DNA from: Conexibacter sp.
GTDB taxonomy: Bacteria; Actinomycetota; Thermoleophilia; Solirubrobacterales; 70-9
DNA length: 38,016 bases
Assembly (NCBI GenBank): GCA_018263295.1
Contig: JADFCZ010000042.1
Span: 1-38,016 of the forward strand
Reading direction: 5' to 3'
Under the pieces are notes generated by a model. It saw only the letters and a list, made by a program, of their open reading frames with translations, was not told the origin of the DNA and ran no database searches. Positions 17,047 through 25,045 of the stretch are shown here, piece by piece; positions within the stretch are counted from its first letter, which is position 1, and each line of letters starts with the position of its first letter. A program made the position numbers and the translations under genes.

Positions 17047-18207
17047 TCATGCAGTCGTGGGCTCTTCCGAGACCGATTCGGGCTCGACTTCCTCGGCGGC
17101 GTGGTCCTCCTCGCCGCCCTCGCCGATGATGTAGAGGTTGAGCTGGATCTTGCTCTCCTCGGCCCGCTCGTAGATCTCCTCGACGTGGCCCTGGGCGTCG
17201 CCGGGAAGCTTGTGGTGGACGCCCGGGATCAGCTTCGGGACCGAGCGCATCTTGCCGGTCTTGATGCCGCGGATCGCGGTCGGGATCGAGCCGAGCAGGC
17301 CCTTGATCGCCGAGACCCGGGGCATCAGCTTGCCCTTGACGCCCGGCGCGTAGGACTCCTGGAGGAGCAGGGACTCGTCGAGCGTCCCCTTCTTCTTGAT
17401 GTTCTTGACGAAGGCCATCTCGTGGTTGTGGCCGTTGTTGACGTCGCGGATGCCGTGGTCGTCGCCGGCGAGACGGCGCAGCCGCATGATCTGGTTCATC
17501 GGCGCCACGCCCTTCGGGCAGGCGTCGATGCACGAGAAGCAGTGGGTGCAGTCGTACATGCCGTGCGGGTCGTTGGCGAGGTCGTAGAGGCGCTCGGTCG
17601 TCTGGCCGTCGCGCGGGTCGCCGACGAAGCGGTAGGCCTTCGCGAGCGCCGCCGGCCCGATGAAGTCGGGGTCAGCTTCCATCGAGAGGCAGGACGAGAC
17701 GCAGGCGCCGCACTGGATGCAGGCGACCGACTGGGTGACGTCGACCATCGACTCGGCCGGGACGATGTACTCGCGCTCCGGCGGCGGGCCGGAGGGCAGT
17801 AGCCACGGGGTGACCCGGCGGAACTTCGTCCAGTGGGTCGACTCCATGTCGGTGACGAGGTCCTTGATCACCGGCATGTTCCCCATCGGCTCGACGACGA
17901 TCTCCGCCTCGCCGCCGCCGTTCCGCGCCATCCGCGCCGCCTCTTCGGCCGCTTCGCCGAGCTGCGTCTTGCAGGCGAGGGTGGACTGGCCGTTGATCTT
18001 CACTCCGCAGGAACCGCAGATCGCGGCGCGGCACGAGCAACGGACGGCGAGCGTGCCGTCCTTGTCGTTCTTGGCCTGGAGGAGGCCGTCGAGGACGGAG
18101 AGGGTCGGGTCGAGCTCGACGTCGAAGGTCTCCCAGTAGGCGCCGCGCTTGTCGTCTTCCTCCGCCTCCGGCTGGTAGCGGCGGACCTTGAGGGTGTAAG
18201 CGGACAT
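17047..18207 (-). CDS. sdhB: succinate dehydrogenase iron-sulfur subunit (type E-like)
   Basis: 386 residues, longer than the roughly 240 of classical SdhB. The N-terminal ferredoxin domain has [2Fe-2S] ligands Cys59/64/67/79. The C-terminal domain has Cys163-x2-Cys166-x2-Cys169-x3-Cys173 and Cys220-x2-Cys223-x2-Cys226-x3-Cys230. In classical enzymes the second group lacks one Cys and binds [3Fe-4S]; the full four Cys here predict a second [4Fe-4S], a known mark of type-E enzymes. It carries electrons from SdhA flavin toward the quinone or the CCG subunit. A roughly 130-residue C-terminal extension is acidic at its end. The start abuts the sdhA stop (TAGATG). Confidence 0.93.
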   Translation of the reverse strand: MSAYTLKVRRYQPEAEEDDKRGAYWETFDVELDPTLSVLDGLLQAKNDKDGTLAVRCSCRAAICGSCGVKINGQSTLACKTQLGEAAEEAARMARNGGGEAEIVVEPMGNMPVIKDLVTDMESTHWTKFRRVTPWLLPSGPPPEREYIVPAESMVDVTQSVACIQCGACVSSCLSMEADPDFIGPAALAKAYRFVGDPRDGQTTERLYDLANDPHGMYDCTHCFSCIDACPKGVAPMNQIMRLRRLAGDDHGIRDVNNGHNHEMAFVKNIKKKGTLDESLLLQESYAPGVKGKLMPRVSAIKGLLGSIPTAIRGIKTGKMRSVPKLIPGVHHKLPGDAQGHVEEIYERAEESKIQLNLYIIGEGGEEDHAAEEVEPESVSEEPTTA

Positions 18208-19896
18208 CTAGTAGGTCCTCTCCTGTGGTTGCCAGTCGGTGATGGTCACGGGCGAGTAGCTGATCTCCGGGCCCTCGCCGTTCATCGAGACGTCGATGTG
18301 CTTCAGCCACTCCTCGTCGTTGCGCTCCGGATAGTCGGTGCGGTACTGGGCGCCGCGGCTCTCCTTGCGCTCGAGTGCGGCCATGCAGCAGGCCTCGGCG
18401 TTCTCGAGCATGTTCTGGAGCTCGATCGCCCCGAGGACGTCCTGGTTGAAGACCGTGCCGCGGTCGTCGATGTAGGCGCTCGTCGCCTCCTCCTTGAGGC
18501 GCTGGACGATCTCGAGGGCGCTCTGGATGCCCTCCTCGTCGCGGAACACCGCGACCTTCTCGTCCATCGTCTTGCCGAGCTCGGCCTTGATCTCGGAGAC
18601 GCGGCGGCCGCCCTCGTGCTTACGGGCGATGATCGCGTCGACCCGGGCCTCGGCGTCGCTCAGCACCGTGCGCGAGACCTGGCCGAAGCCGTGGCCCTTC
18701 GCGTGTTGGGCGCCGTCCTCGCCCGAGCGGCGGCCGAAGATCAGCGTGTCGAGCAGCGAGTTGGCGCCGAGGCGGTTGCCGCCGTGGACCGAGACGCAGG
18801 CGACCTCGCCGGCCGCGTAGAGGCCGGGGACGTTGGTCCGGCCCCAGATGTCGGTCTTGACGCCGCCCATCGTGTAGTGGTTGCCGGGCTTGATGTGGAT
18901 CGGCTCGCGGGTGATGTCGACGCCGGCGAAGTCGCGGCCGACGAGGACGATCTCGCGCAGCGCCTCGTGGATCCGCTTTCGCGGCACGACGGTGACGTCG
19001 AGCGCGACGGTGCCGTCGGGGAAGCCGCGGCCCTCGTTGATCTCGGTCTGCTCGGCGCGGGAGACGACGTCGCGGGAGGCGAGCTCCATCTTGTTCGGCG
19101 CGTACTTCTCCATGAACCGCTCGCCCTTGGCGTTGAGCAGGTGGGCGCCCTCGCCGCGGGCGCCCTCGGTGATCAGGAAGCCCTTGCCCGCCAGCGTCGT
19201 CGGGTGGTACTGGATCATCTCCATGTCCATCAGCGTCGCGCCGGCGCGGTAGGCCATCGCGATCCCGTCGCCGGTGCAGATCAGGGCGTTGGTCGTCGGC
19301 TGCCAGATCTGCCCGTTGCCGCCGGAGGCGAGGATCACGCTCTTCGCCTTGAAGACCTCGGTGGTGCCGTCCTTGATGTTGCGGGTGACGGCGCCGACGC
19401 AGCGACCCTCCTCGTCGATCGCGAGGTCGGTCGTGAACCACTCCTCGTAGCGGTCGATCTGCTCGGAGTACTTCATGAGCTGCTCGTAGAGCACGTGCAT
19501 GATCGCCTGGCCGGTGATGTCGGCGACGTAGTAGGTCCGCGCCTTCGACGCGCCGCCGAAGGCACGGGTTCCGAGCTCGCCCTTCTCGTTGCGGTGGAAG
19601 GTGACGCCGATGTGCTCGAGGTGCAGGAGCTCCTCCGGAGCCTCGCGGCACATCACCTCGATCGCGTCCTGGTCGCCCAGGTAGTCGGAGCCCTTGATCG
19701 TGTCGAACGCGTGGGACTCCCACGAGTCGTCGACGTCGAGGGCCGCGTTGATGCCGCCCTGCGCCGCATTCGAATGCGAGCGGACGGGATGGACCTTGCT
19801 GATGATTCCGACCGAAACGCCCTTCTCGGCGGCTGCGAGGGCCGCGCGCTGTCCGGCGAGTCCGGCTCCGATCACCAATACGTCATGTTCAGGCAC
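18208..19896 (-). CDS. sdhA: succinate dehydrogenase flavoprotein subunit
   Basis: 562 residues. Oxidises succinate to fumarate in the TCA cycle and respiratory chain. Motifs are the N-terminal FAD Rossmann [13 protein letters not shown], the [17 protein letters not shown] segment whose His is the covalent FAD ligand in SdhA/FrdA, the [20 protein letters not shown] active-site region, [10 protein letters not shown], and [21 protein letters not shown] with substrate-binding residues. Length is typical. It is the first gene of the sdhA-sdhB-sdhE operon. The GTG start is preceded by TAGGAT 6 nt upstream, indicating a nearly leaderless mRNA. No sdhC/sdhD cytochrome b genes lie nearby. Confidence 0.96.
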   Translation of the reverse strand: MPEHDVLVIGAGLAGQRAALAAAEKGVSVGIISKVHPVRSHSNAAQGGINAALDVDDSWESHAFDTIKGSDYLGDQDAIEVMCREAPEELLHLEHIGVTFHRNEKGELGTRAFGGASKARTYYVADITGQAIMHVLYEQLMKYSEQIDRYEEWFTTDLAIDEEGRCVGAVTRNIKDGTTEVFKAKSVILASGGNGQIWQPTTNALICTGDGIAMAYRAGATLMDMEMIQYHPTTLAGKGFLITEGARGEGAHLLNAKGERFMEKYAPNKMELASRDVVSRAEQTEINEGRGFPDGTVALDVTVVPRKRIHEALREIVLVGRDFAGVDITREPIHIKPGNHYTMGGVKTDIWGRTNVPGLYAAGEVACVSVHGGNRLGANSLLDTLIFGRRSGEDGAQHAKGHGFGQVSRTVLSDAEARVDAIIARKHEGGRRVSEIKAELGKTMDEKVAVFRDEEGIQSALEIVQRLKEEATSAYIDDRGTVFNQDVLGAIELQNMLENAEACCMAALERKESRGAQYRTDYPERNDEEWLKHIDVSMNGEGPEISYSPVTITDWQPQERTY

Positions 19897-19902
19897 GAGG
19901 GC

Positions 19903-19908
19903 ATCCTA
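19903..19908 (-). promoter_or_regulatory. -10 hexamer TAGGAT of the sdh operon
   Basis: Minus-strand TAGGAT, 6 nt before GTG 19896; the operon promoter in the 155-bp divergent region with the DsbA gene. Confidence 0.5.
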
Positions 19909-19982
19909 TGTGGTCGTCGGGCTCGGCGGCGGTACGGAAATCCGATGCTGGCGGTCGGTTTTTCCGCGTTCCGCCTTCAGTC

Positions 19983-20030
19983 GACGGGTGCCCGTCCGGA
20001 GACGTTCGAACCACGGTGCCGGACCTCCGG
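19983..20030. promoter_or_regulatory. two dyads in the sdhA/dsbA divergent region
   Basis: GACGGG-TG-CCCGTC (19983-19996) and CCGGA-CC-TCCGG (20019-20030). The second ends 6 bp before the DsbA -10 box, so a bound protein would block or contact that promoter. They are possible operators; no regulator is known. Confidence 0.35.
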
Positions 20031-20036
20031 ACCAGG

Positions 20037-20042
20037 TATGTT
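20037..20042 (+). promoter_or_regulatory. -10 hexamer TATGTT of the DsbA-like gene
   Basis: TATGTT, 9 nt before ATG 20052. Supports this start over in-frame starts further upstream. Confidence 0.45.
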
Positions 20043-20051
20043 CATCGACCC

Positions 20052-20819
20052 ATGAGCTCGAGATCCGAGAGTAAGAAAGCCGCTCGTGAAGCCCGCCTCG
20101 CCGCCGAGAAGGAAGAGGCGAGCAAGCAGGGCCGGCAGCGAATCTGGGCGCTGGTCGGGGGTTCCGTCCTGCTCGCCGCGATCGTCGTCGTCGCCCTGAT
20201 CGTGATCAGCTCCGGCGGCTCCGACGACAGCACCACCGAGACCGGCGACGTCGCCGTCTTCGACGGCATCCCCCAGCAGGGCAACGTCCTCGGCGATCCC
20301 GACGCCCCGGTGACGATGGTCGAGTTCGCCGACCTCCAGTGCCCGTTCTGCAAGGAGTACACCGTCAGCGTGCTGCCCGACCTCGTCGAGAAGTACGTCA
20401 AGTCCGGCGACGTGAAGATGGAGCTGAACCTGCTCACCTTCATCGGCACCGACTCGCAGACGCTCGCGGCGGCGGCGTACGGCGCCGCAGAGCAGGACCT
20501 GATGTGGCAGTGGGCCGACGTCGCCTACGCCCGCCAGGGCGCCGAGAACTCCGGCTACGCCGATAGTGCGTTCATCGATTCGGTCTCCGAGGCGGCCGGC
20601 GCGAATGCCTCCGAGGTGAATGACGCGGCCGGCTCCTCCGAGGTCAGCGGGCAGATCACCGATGCCGCCGACGCCGCGCAGGCGGCCGGCATCTCCTCGA
20701 CGCCGAGCTTCCAGATCGGGCCGACCGGTGGCGAGCTCACGACGCTGAACGTGAACCAGCTCGAGACCTCCGAGTTCGAGGACGCGATCGACCAGCAGCT
20801 CGCCGACGCCGGGAAGTAG
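20052..20819 (+). CDS. membrane-anchored DsbA-like thioredoxin-fold oxidoreductase
   Basis: 255 residues. A basic, charged cytoplasmic start (about 1-30) is followed by one transmembrane helix (about 32-53). The extracytoplasmic thioredoxin-fold domain has the redox motif Cys97-Pro-Phe-Cys100, an inserted helical region, and the cis-Pro loop STPSFQIG. This is the layout of actinobacterial DsbA-like proteins that make disulfide bonds in exported proteins. It lies 3 bp upstream of a VKOR gene, its expected reoxidising partner, so the two form a complete disulfide-forming pair. The ATG was chosen for the TATGTT box upstream; an in-frame extension to 19908 would add sequence with no membrane or domain character. 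Confidence 0.93.
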   Translation: MSSRSESKKAAREARLAAEKEEASKQGRQRIWALVGGSVLLAAIVVVALIVISSGGSDDSTTETGDVAVFDGIPQQGNVLGDPDAPVTMVEFADLQCPFCKEYTVSVLPDLVEKYVKSGDVKMELNLLTFIGTDSQTLAAAAYGAAEQDLMWQWADVAYARQGAENSGYADSAFIDSVSEAAGANASEVNDAAGSSEVSGQITDAADAAQAAGISSTPSFQIGPTGGELTTLNVNQLETSEFEDAIDQQLADAGK

Positions 20820-20822
20820 CCC

Positions 20823-21260
20823 TTGAGCCGGCTCTGGGCCGACCGGCCCACGATGATCGCGACCGTCCTCACGCTCGCCGGAATCGCGATCGCCACCTAC
20901 CTCACCGTCGTCCACTACGAGGGACTGAACCCGGTCTGCACGACCGGCGGCTGCGAGAAGGTCCAGGCGTCCAGCTACTCGGAGATCGGTCCGATGCCGG
21001 TCGCGCTGCTCGGGTTGATCGGATACGCCCTGATCCTGATCTCCCTGTTCGTGCCGGGCGACATCGGCCGCGCCATCACGTTCATGCTGACGCTGATCGG
21101 ATTCGCGTTCAGCGTCTACCTCACCTACCTCGAGCTGCACGTGATCGACGCGATCTGCCAGTGGTGCGTCGGCAGCGCCGTCGTGATGACGCTGCTGTTC
21201 ATCGCGTCCCTGTTCAGGTTGCTGCGTCTCGCAGGGCCCGGCCGACCTGCTCCAGGGTGA
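20823..21260 (+). CDS. vitamin K epoxide reductase (VKOR) family protein
   Basis: 145 residues with four predicted transmembrane helices. VKOR homologues reoxidise DsbA and pass electrons to quinone. The conserved residues are present: loop cysteines Cys39 and Cys44 (CTTGGC), the conserved Ser in SSYSEIGPMPVALLG, and the quinone-proximal Cys112-Gln-Trp-Cys115 on the last helix pair. The start is TTG, 3 bp after the DsbA stop, indicating coupling. Its last 47 bp overlap, in antisense, the 3' end of the site-2 protease gene. The C-terminal tail is Pro/Gly-rich and may be dispensable. Confidence 0.93.
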   Translation: MSRLWADRPTMIATVLTLAGIAIATYLTVVHYEGLNPVCTTGGCEKVQASSYSEIGPMPVALLGLIGYALILISLFVPGDIGRAITFMLTLIGFAFSVYLTYLELHVIDAICQWCVGSAVVMTLLFIASLFRLLRLAGPGRPAPG

Positions 21261-22377
21261 CGATCCCGGTCAGGCGTCCGTCGGCGTCGACCGCGGCGAG
21301 GCCTCCCAGCCGCCGCAGCTCGACGTTGGCGAGGAGAGCGTCGAGCGGCTCGTCCGAGCCGACCGTCTGATCCGTCGATCCGCCCGGATCGATGATCTCC
21401 GACACGACCTGGCTGTTGCGGTTGGTCTCCGGGACGGCGTCGGCGGTGCCCCGGTTCAGCAGTCCAATGAACCGCTGGCCGGCGTCGACGACCGGGAACC
21501 AGGGCCAGCGGTAGCGGAGGAAGTATTCATCGAGGGCCTGCTCGACGGTCGCGCCGGCCGGGATCGCGACCGGCTCGGAGTCCATGACGTCGGCGACGCG
21601 CAGGCCGCCGAGCTTCGTGTTGAGCTTGCTCCGGTTCGCGGTATCGCGCGCCGTGCTGCCGAGCATCCAGCCGATCAGGGCCAGCCAGGCGCCGAAGAAG
21701 AGATCGCCGAACAGCAGCATCACGATCCCGATCGCGATGAACGCGTAGGCGAAGCCCTGCCCGAGGCGGGCCGAGAAGATGGTCGCCTTCTCGCGATTCG
21801 AGGTGAGCCGCCAGACGATCGCGCGGACGATCCGGCCGCCGTCGAGCGGGAAGGCGGGGAGGAGGTTGAAGACGAGGATCAGCAGGTTGATGTTCGCGAG
21901 CCAGGCGAGCACCGCGACGCCGGTCGAGATGTCGGCGTTCTCCTCGAACCCGGCGCCCTCCCAGAACGTGCTGCCGTCGATCGCGACGCCGAGCGCCAGG
22001 CAGGCGAACCCGATCACCATCGTCACCGCCGGCCCGGCCGCGGCGATCCGGAACTCGGCCCCGGCGCTGTCGGGGTCGCGGTCGAGGGCGGCGACGCCGC
22101 CGAACATCCAAAGCGTGATCGACGAGATGCCGATCCCGTTCCGCTGGGCGATGACCGCGTGGCCGAGCTCGTGGAGAAGGATCGAGGCGAAGAAGCCGAA
22201 GGCGCTGACGACCGCGAGCACGTACGGCTCGACCGAGTCCTGGCTCGTCCCGAGGATGTCGCGGTAGAAGCCCGACAGCAGCCAGATGATCAGGAACAGG
22301 ACGAAGAACCAGCTCCAGTCGACCCCGACGGGGATCCCGCGGATCGTCAGGAGCGTGAATCGGCCTCGGGTCGGCAT
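21214..22377 (-). CDS. site-2 protease family membrane metalloprotease with CBS domains
   Basis: 387 residues. An M50/S2P-type intramembrane zinc peptidase: HELGH (His69, Glu70, His73) lies in an N-terminal helix and NLLPAFPLDGGR gives the third ligand Asp179. About six hydrophobic helices precede a C-terminal pair of CBS-like domains (about 245-380; VADVMDSEPVAIPAGATV and LGGLAAVDADGRLTGIVTL), which in other proteins bind adenine nucleotides and could sense energy state. Soluble targets (anti-sigma factors or others) cannot be named. The ATG has TACTAT 7 nt upstream. The end overlaps the convergent VKOR gene by 47 bp, an uncommon but feasible arrangement. Confidence 0.92.
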   Translation of the reverse strand: MPTRGRFTLLTIRGIPVGVDWSWFFVLFLIIWLLSGFYRDILGTSQDSVEPYVLAVVSAFGFFASILLHELGHAVIAQRNGIGISSITLWMFGGVAALDRDPDSAGAEFRIAAAGPAVTMVIGFACLALGVAIDGSTFWEGAGFEENADISTGVAVLAWLANINLLILVFNLLPAFPLDGGRIVRAIVWRLTSNREKATIFSARLGQGFAYAFIAIGIVMLLFGDLFFGAWLALIGWMLGSTARDTANRSKLNTKLGGLRVADVMDSEPVAIPAGATVEQALDEYFLRYRWPWFPVVDAGQRFIGLLNRGTADAVPETNRNSQVVSEIIDPGGSTDQTVGSDEPLDALLANVELRRLGGLAAVDADGRLTGIVTLEQVGRALRDAAT

Positions 22378-22384
22378 GGGGGAG

Positions 22385-22390
22385 ATAGTA
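22385..22390 (-). promoter_or_regulatory. -10 hexamer TACTAT of the site-2 protease gene
   Basis: Minus-strand TACTAT, 7 nt before ATG 22377, the closest match to TATAAT among the boxes here; predicted leaderless. Confidence 0.55.
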
Positions 22391-22457
22391 GGCGGGCGGG
22401 TATCCGGACCGGCGATCTTCGTCGGGAGTCGTCGACCGTGGGTCCCGGGGCTTCCGG

Positions 22458-23261
22458 CTAGGAAGGGTCGTCGAAGTCGCCCGGGCTGCCGCCCATGCCG
22501 GCCTCGACGGCCTTGAACTGGTTGGCGCTGCCGAGCAGCTCGCGTTGGAGCTCCTCCTCGAGCGCCAGCGACTCGGCGGGGCCCGCGTCCCAGGCGCGCT
22601 CGAGCAGAGCCTTCGCGCGGCGGGTCGCATCCGGCGAGCGACCGGCGATCTCGGCGGCGAGGGTGCGGGCGGCGGCGAGCGGGTCGGCGGCGACGGTGGT
22701 CGCGAGTCCGAGCCGCACCGCTTCTTCGCCGCTGATGATGCGGGCGCTGAGCACCAGCTCCTTGGCGACGTCGAAGCGGACGAGCCGCGGCAGCGAGCGG
22801 GTTATCCCCATGTCGGGGATCAGCCCCCAGTGGACCTCGCGGATCGAGATCGAGGCATCGGGAGCGACGATCCGGACGTCGGCGCCGAGGGCGATCTGCG
22901 CACCGCCGCCGATGCAGTTGCCGTGAACGGCCGCGATCACCGGGGCCGGCATCAGCTGCCAGCCGTAGGAGACGCGCTGGGCGAGGTTGGCGTCCTCGCC
23001 CGCTCGCCGCTCGAACATCGACTCGACCGGCTGCCCGCTCGCGGCGAAGCTCGCCAGGTCGAGGCCCGAGCAGAAGCTCTTGCCCTCGCCGTGGAGGACG
23101 ACCGCGCGGACCGTGGGGTCGGCGGCGACCTCGTCGACCGCCGCGCCGATCGCCTCGAACATGGCGAAGTCGAGGGCGTTGTGCTTGTCGGGGCGGTCGA
23201 GGCGGACCTCGGCGACGTGGTCGGCGACCGTGACCGCGACCCGGTGGGGAGCGTCGCTCAT
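22458..23261 (-). CDS. crotonase / enoyl-CoA hydratase family protein
   Basis: 267 residues. Crotonase fold with the N-terminal LDRPDKHNALD segment, the first oxyanion-hole motif FCSGLDLASF, the second oxyanion region NCIGGGAQIALGADVRI, and REVHWGLIPDMGITRSLPRLV, whose Glu corresponds to the second catalytic Glu of hydratases. The first catalytic Glu position looks replaced, so hydration may be altered; isomerase or another CoA-ester reaction is possible. Cytoplasmic. The ATG at 23261 is 7 bp after the AidB-type gene stop, so the two form one operon for acyl-CoA breakdown. A longer upstream open frame was rejected because it lies in the dehydrogenase gene and reads as low-complexity Ser/Arg. 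Confidence 0.9.
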   Translation of the reverse strand: MSDAPHRVAVTVADHVAEVRLDRPDKHNALDFAMFEAIGAAVDEVAADPTVRAVVLHGEGKSFCSGLDLASFAASGQPVESMFERRAGEDANLAQRVSYGWQLMPAPVIAAVHGNCIGGGAQIALGADVRIVAPDASISIREVHWGLIPDMGITRSLPRLVRFDVAKELVLSARIISGEEAVRLGLATTVAADPLAAARTLAAEIAGRSPDATRRAKALLERAWDAGPAESLALEEELQRELLGSANQFKAVEAGMGGSPGDFDDPS

Positions 23262-23268
23262 CGCGGCC

Positions 23269-24954
23269 TCAGATCCGGACTGCGTGACGTTCGATGATCG
23301 CCGCGGTGTCGACGCCCGCCGGCAGCGTCCCGAAGACGTTGCCCCAGTCGCCCTCGAGCCGGGTCGCGCAGAAGGCATCGGCGACGGCCGGATCGCCGTG
23401 ACGGACGAGGAGCGAGCCCTGGAGCGCCAGGGCCATCCGCTCGACCAGGCGACGAGCGCGGGTCTCGATTCCCTCGGGATCGCCGAGCTCGGCCTGGAGG
23501 CCGGCGACGGCATCGGCGAGGCGCGGCTCGGCTTCGGCGCCGGCGCCGATCTCGTCAAGGAGCGGCTCGAGCACGGCCGGCTCCTTCGCGAGCGCGCGCA
23601 GCGCGTCGAGGGCCTGGACGTTGCCGGACCCCTCCCAGATCGACTGCAGCGGCGATTCCCGGAAGAGCCGCGGCATCCCCGACTCCTCGGCGTAGCCGTT
23701 GCCGCCGAAGCACTCCAGGGCCTCGACCGCGTGCTCGGGGGCGCGCTTGCAGGTCCAGTACTTGAGCACCGGCGTCGCGATCCGGCGGATCAGCGTCGCG
23801 CGCTCGTCGCCGGCATGGGCTTCGTCGAACTGACGGGCGAGCCAGAGGCTCGAGACGGTCGCAGCCTCCGACTCGATCGCGAGGTCGGCGAGGACGTTCG
23901 CCATCAGCGGCTGCTCGGCCAGCACCTTTCCGAACGCTGACCTGTGCCGGGCGTGCCAGATCGCCTGCGCGGTCCCGGCCCGCATCCCCGAGGTCGAGCC
24001 GAGCGTGCAGTCGAGGCGGGTGTGGCTGACCATCTCGATGATCGTCGCGACCCCGCGGCCCTCTTCGCCGACCATCACGGCCCAGGCGCCGCGAAGCTCG
24101 ATCTCGCTCGAGGCGTTCGAGCGGTTGCCGAGCTTCTCCTTGAGCCGCTGGATGTGGAAGCGGTTGCGCTCGCCGTCGGGCGTCCAGCGCGGGAGCAGGA
24201 AGCACGAGAGCCCGCCCTCGGACTGGGCGAGGATAAGGAAGGCGTCGCACATCGGTGCCGAGCAGAACCACTTGTGGCCCGTCACCTCGTACTCGGCGCC
24301 GGGCCCGCCGCCGTTCAGCGGCGCCGCGACGGTCGTGTTCGCGCGGACGTCGGAGCCGCCCTGCTTCTCGGTCATCGACATCCCGCAGAGCGCGCCGGCC
24401 TTGTCGGGGGCGGGAACCATCCGCGGGTCGTAGTCGAGCGACGTGAAGCGCGGCTCCCAGGCCGCCGCCACCTCGGGCTGGCGGCGCAGCGCCGGGATCA
24501 CCGAGTAGGTCATCGAGATCGGGCAGCCCGTCCCCGCCTCGGCCTGCGACAGGCACATGAACGCCGCCGCCCGGGCGACGTGGGCGCCGGGCTCCGGCTC
24601 GCGCCACGGCAGGGAGTGGAGCCCGTGGGAGACGTGCATCGACATCAGCTCGTGCCAGGCGGGGTGGAACTCGACCTCGTCGATCCGGTTCCCGAAGCGG
24701 TCGTGGGTCCGGAGCTGGGGCGGGTTCTCGTTCGCGAGCCTGCCGAGTTCGATCGTCTCGGCCCGGCCGGCGAGGTCGCCGACGGCGCGGATGGTGTCGA
24801 TCCCGAAGTCGCCGCCCTCGCGGGAGACGGCCTCGACGAGCGGCCGGTCGGCGGTGAAGACGTTGTAGCCGGCGAGCGGCTCGGACTGGTTGGTGACCGC
24901 GTGGGTGGCGGCGGCCCCGGGGCCCGTCGCGGCGGGCTTCTCGACGGTGCTCAT
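23269..24954 (-). CDS. aidB: AidB-type acyl-CoA dehydrogenase family flavoprotein
   Basis: 561 residues. Close in layout to E. coli AidB (541 residues): the NLF-like opening (NVFTADRPLVEAVSREGGDFG), the ELGRLANENPPQLRTHDRFGNR segment, the FAD-binding MSMTEKQGGSDVRANTT, GHKWFCSAP, RLKEKLGNRSNASSEIEL, and the catalytic-region ECFGGNGYAEESGMPRLFRE are all recognisable. AidB of E. coli belongs to the alkylation-damage response and binds DNA, but the family also shows isovaleryl-CoA dehydrogenase activity. Pairing with a crotonase here favours a metabolic role. The start was set at ATG 24954; a GTG two codons earlier is also possible. Divergent from icd. Confidence 0.92.
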   Translation of the reverse strand: MSTVEKPAATGPGAAATHAVTNQSEPLAGYNVFTADRPLVEAVSREGGDFGIDTIRAVGDLAGRAETIELGRLANENPPQLRTHDRFGNRIDEVEFHPAWHELMSMHVSHGLHSLPWREPEPGAHVARAAAFMCLSQAEAGTGCPISMTYSVIPALRRQPEVAAAWEPRFTSLDYDPRMVPAPDKAGALCGMSMTEKQGGSDVRANTTVAAPLNGGGPGAEYEVTGHKWFCSAPMCDAFLILAQSEGGLSCFLLPRWTPDGERNRFHIQRLKEKLGNRSNASSEIELRGAWAVMVGEEGRGVATIIEMVSHTRLDCTLGSTSGMRAGTAQAIWHARHRSAFGKVLAEQPLMANVLADLAIESEAATVSSLWLARQFDEAHAGDERATLIRRIATPVLKYWTCKRAPEHAVEALECFGGNGYAEESGMPRLFRESPLQSIWEGSGNVQALDALRALAKEPAVLEPLLDEIGAGAEAEPRLADAVAGLQAELGDPEGIETRARRLVERMALALQGSLLVRHGDPAVADAFCATRLEGDWGNVFGTLPAGVDTAAIIERHAVRI

Positions 24955-24986
24955 CGGCACGAACTATCCCAGAACCGAACCCTCGC

Positions 24987-24992
24987 TAGGGT
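24987..24992 (+). promoter_or_regulatory. possible -10 hexamer TAGGGT of icd
   Basis: TAGGGT, 53 nt before ATG 25046, would give an mRNA leader of about 45 nt. Unlike most first genes here, icd would have a leader. Confidence 0.3.
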
Positions 24993-25045
24993 GCGCCGGG
25001 AACCGCAGGAATCAGTGTTAGGCGACCGGAAGGGCCCCGCAGAAG

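Noticed and set aside
23262-23558. Upstream extension of the crotonase gene
   Set aside because: It lies inside the AidB-type gene in another frame and is Ser/Arg low complexity; ATG 23261 follows the upstream stop by 7 bp.
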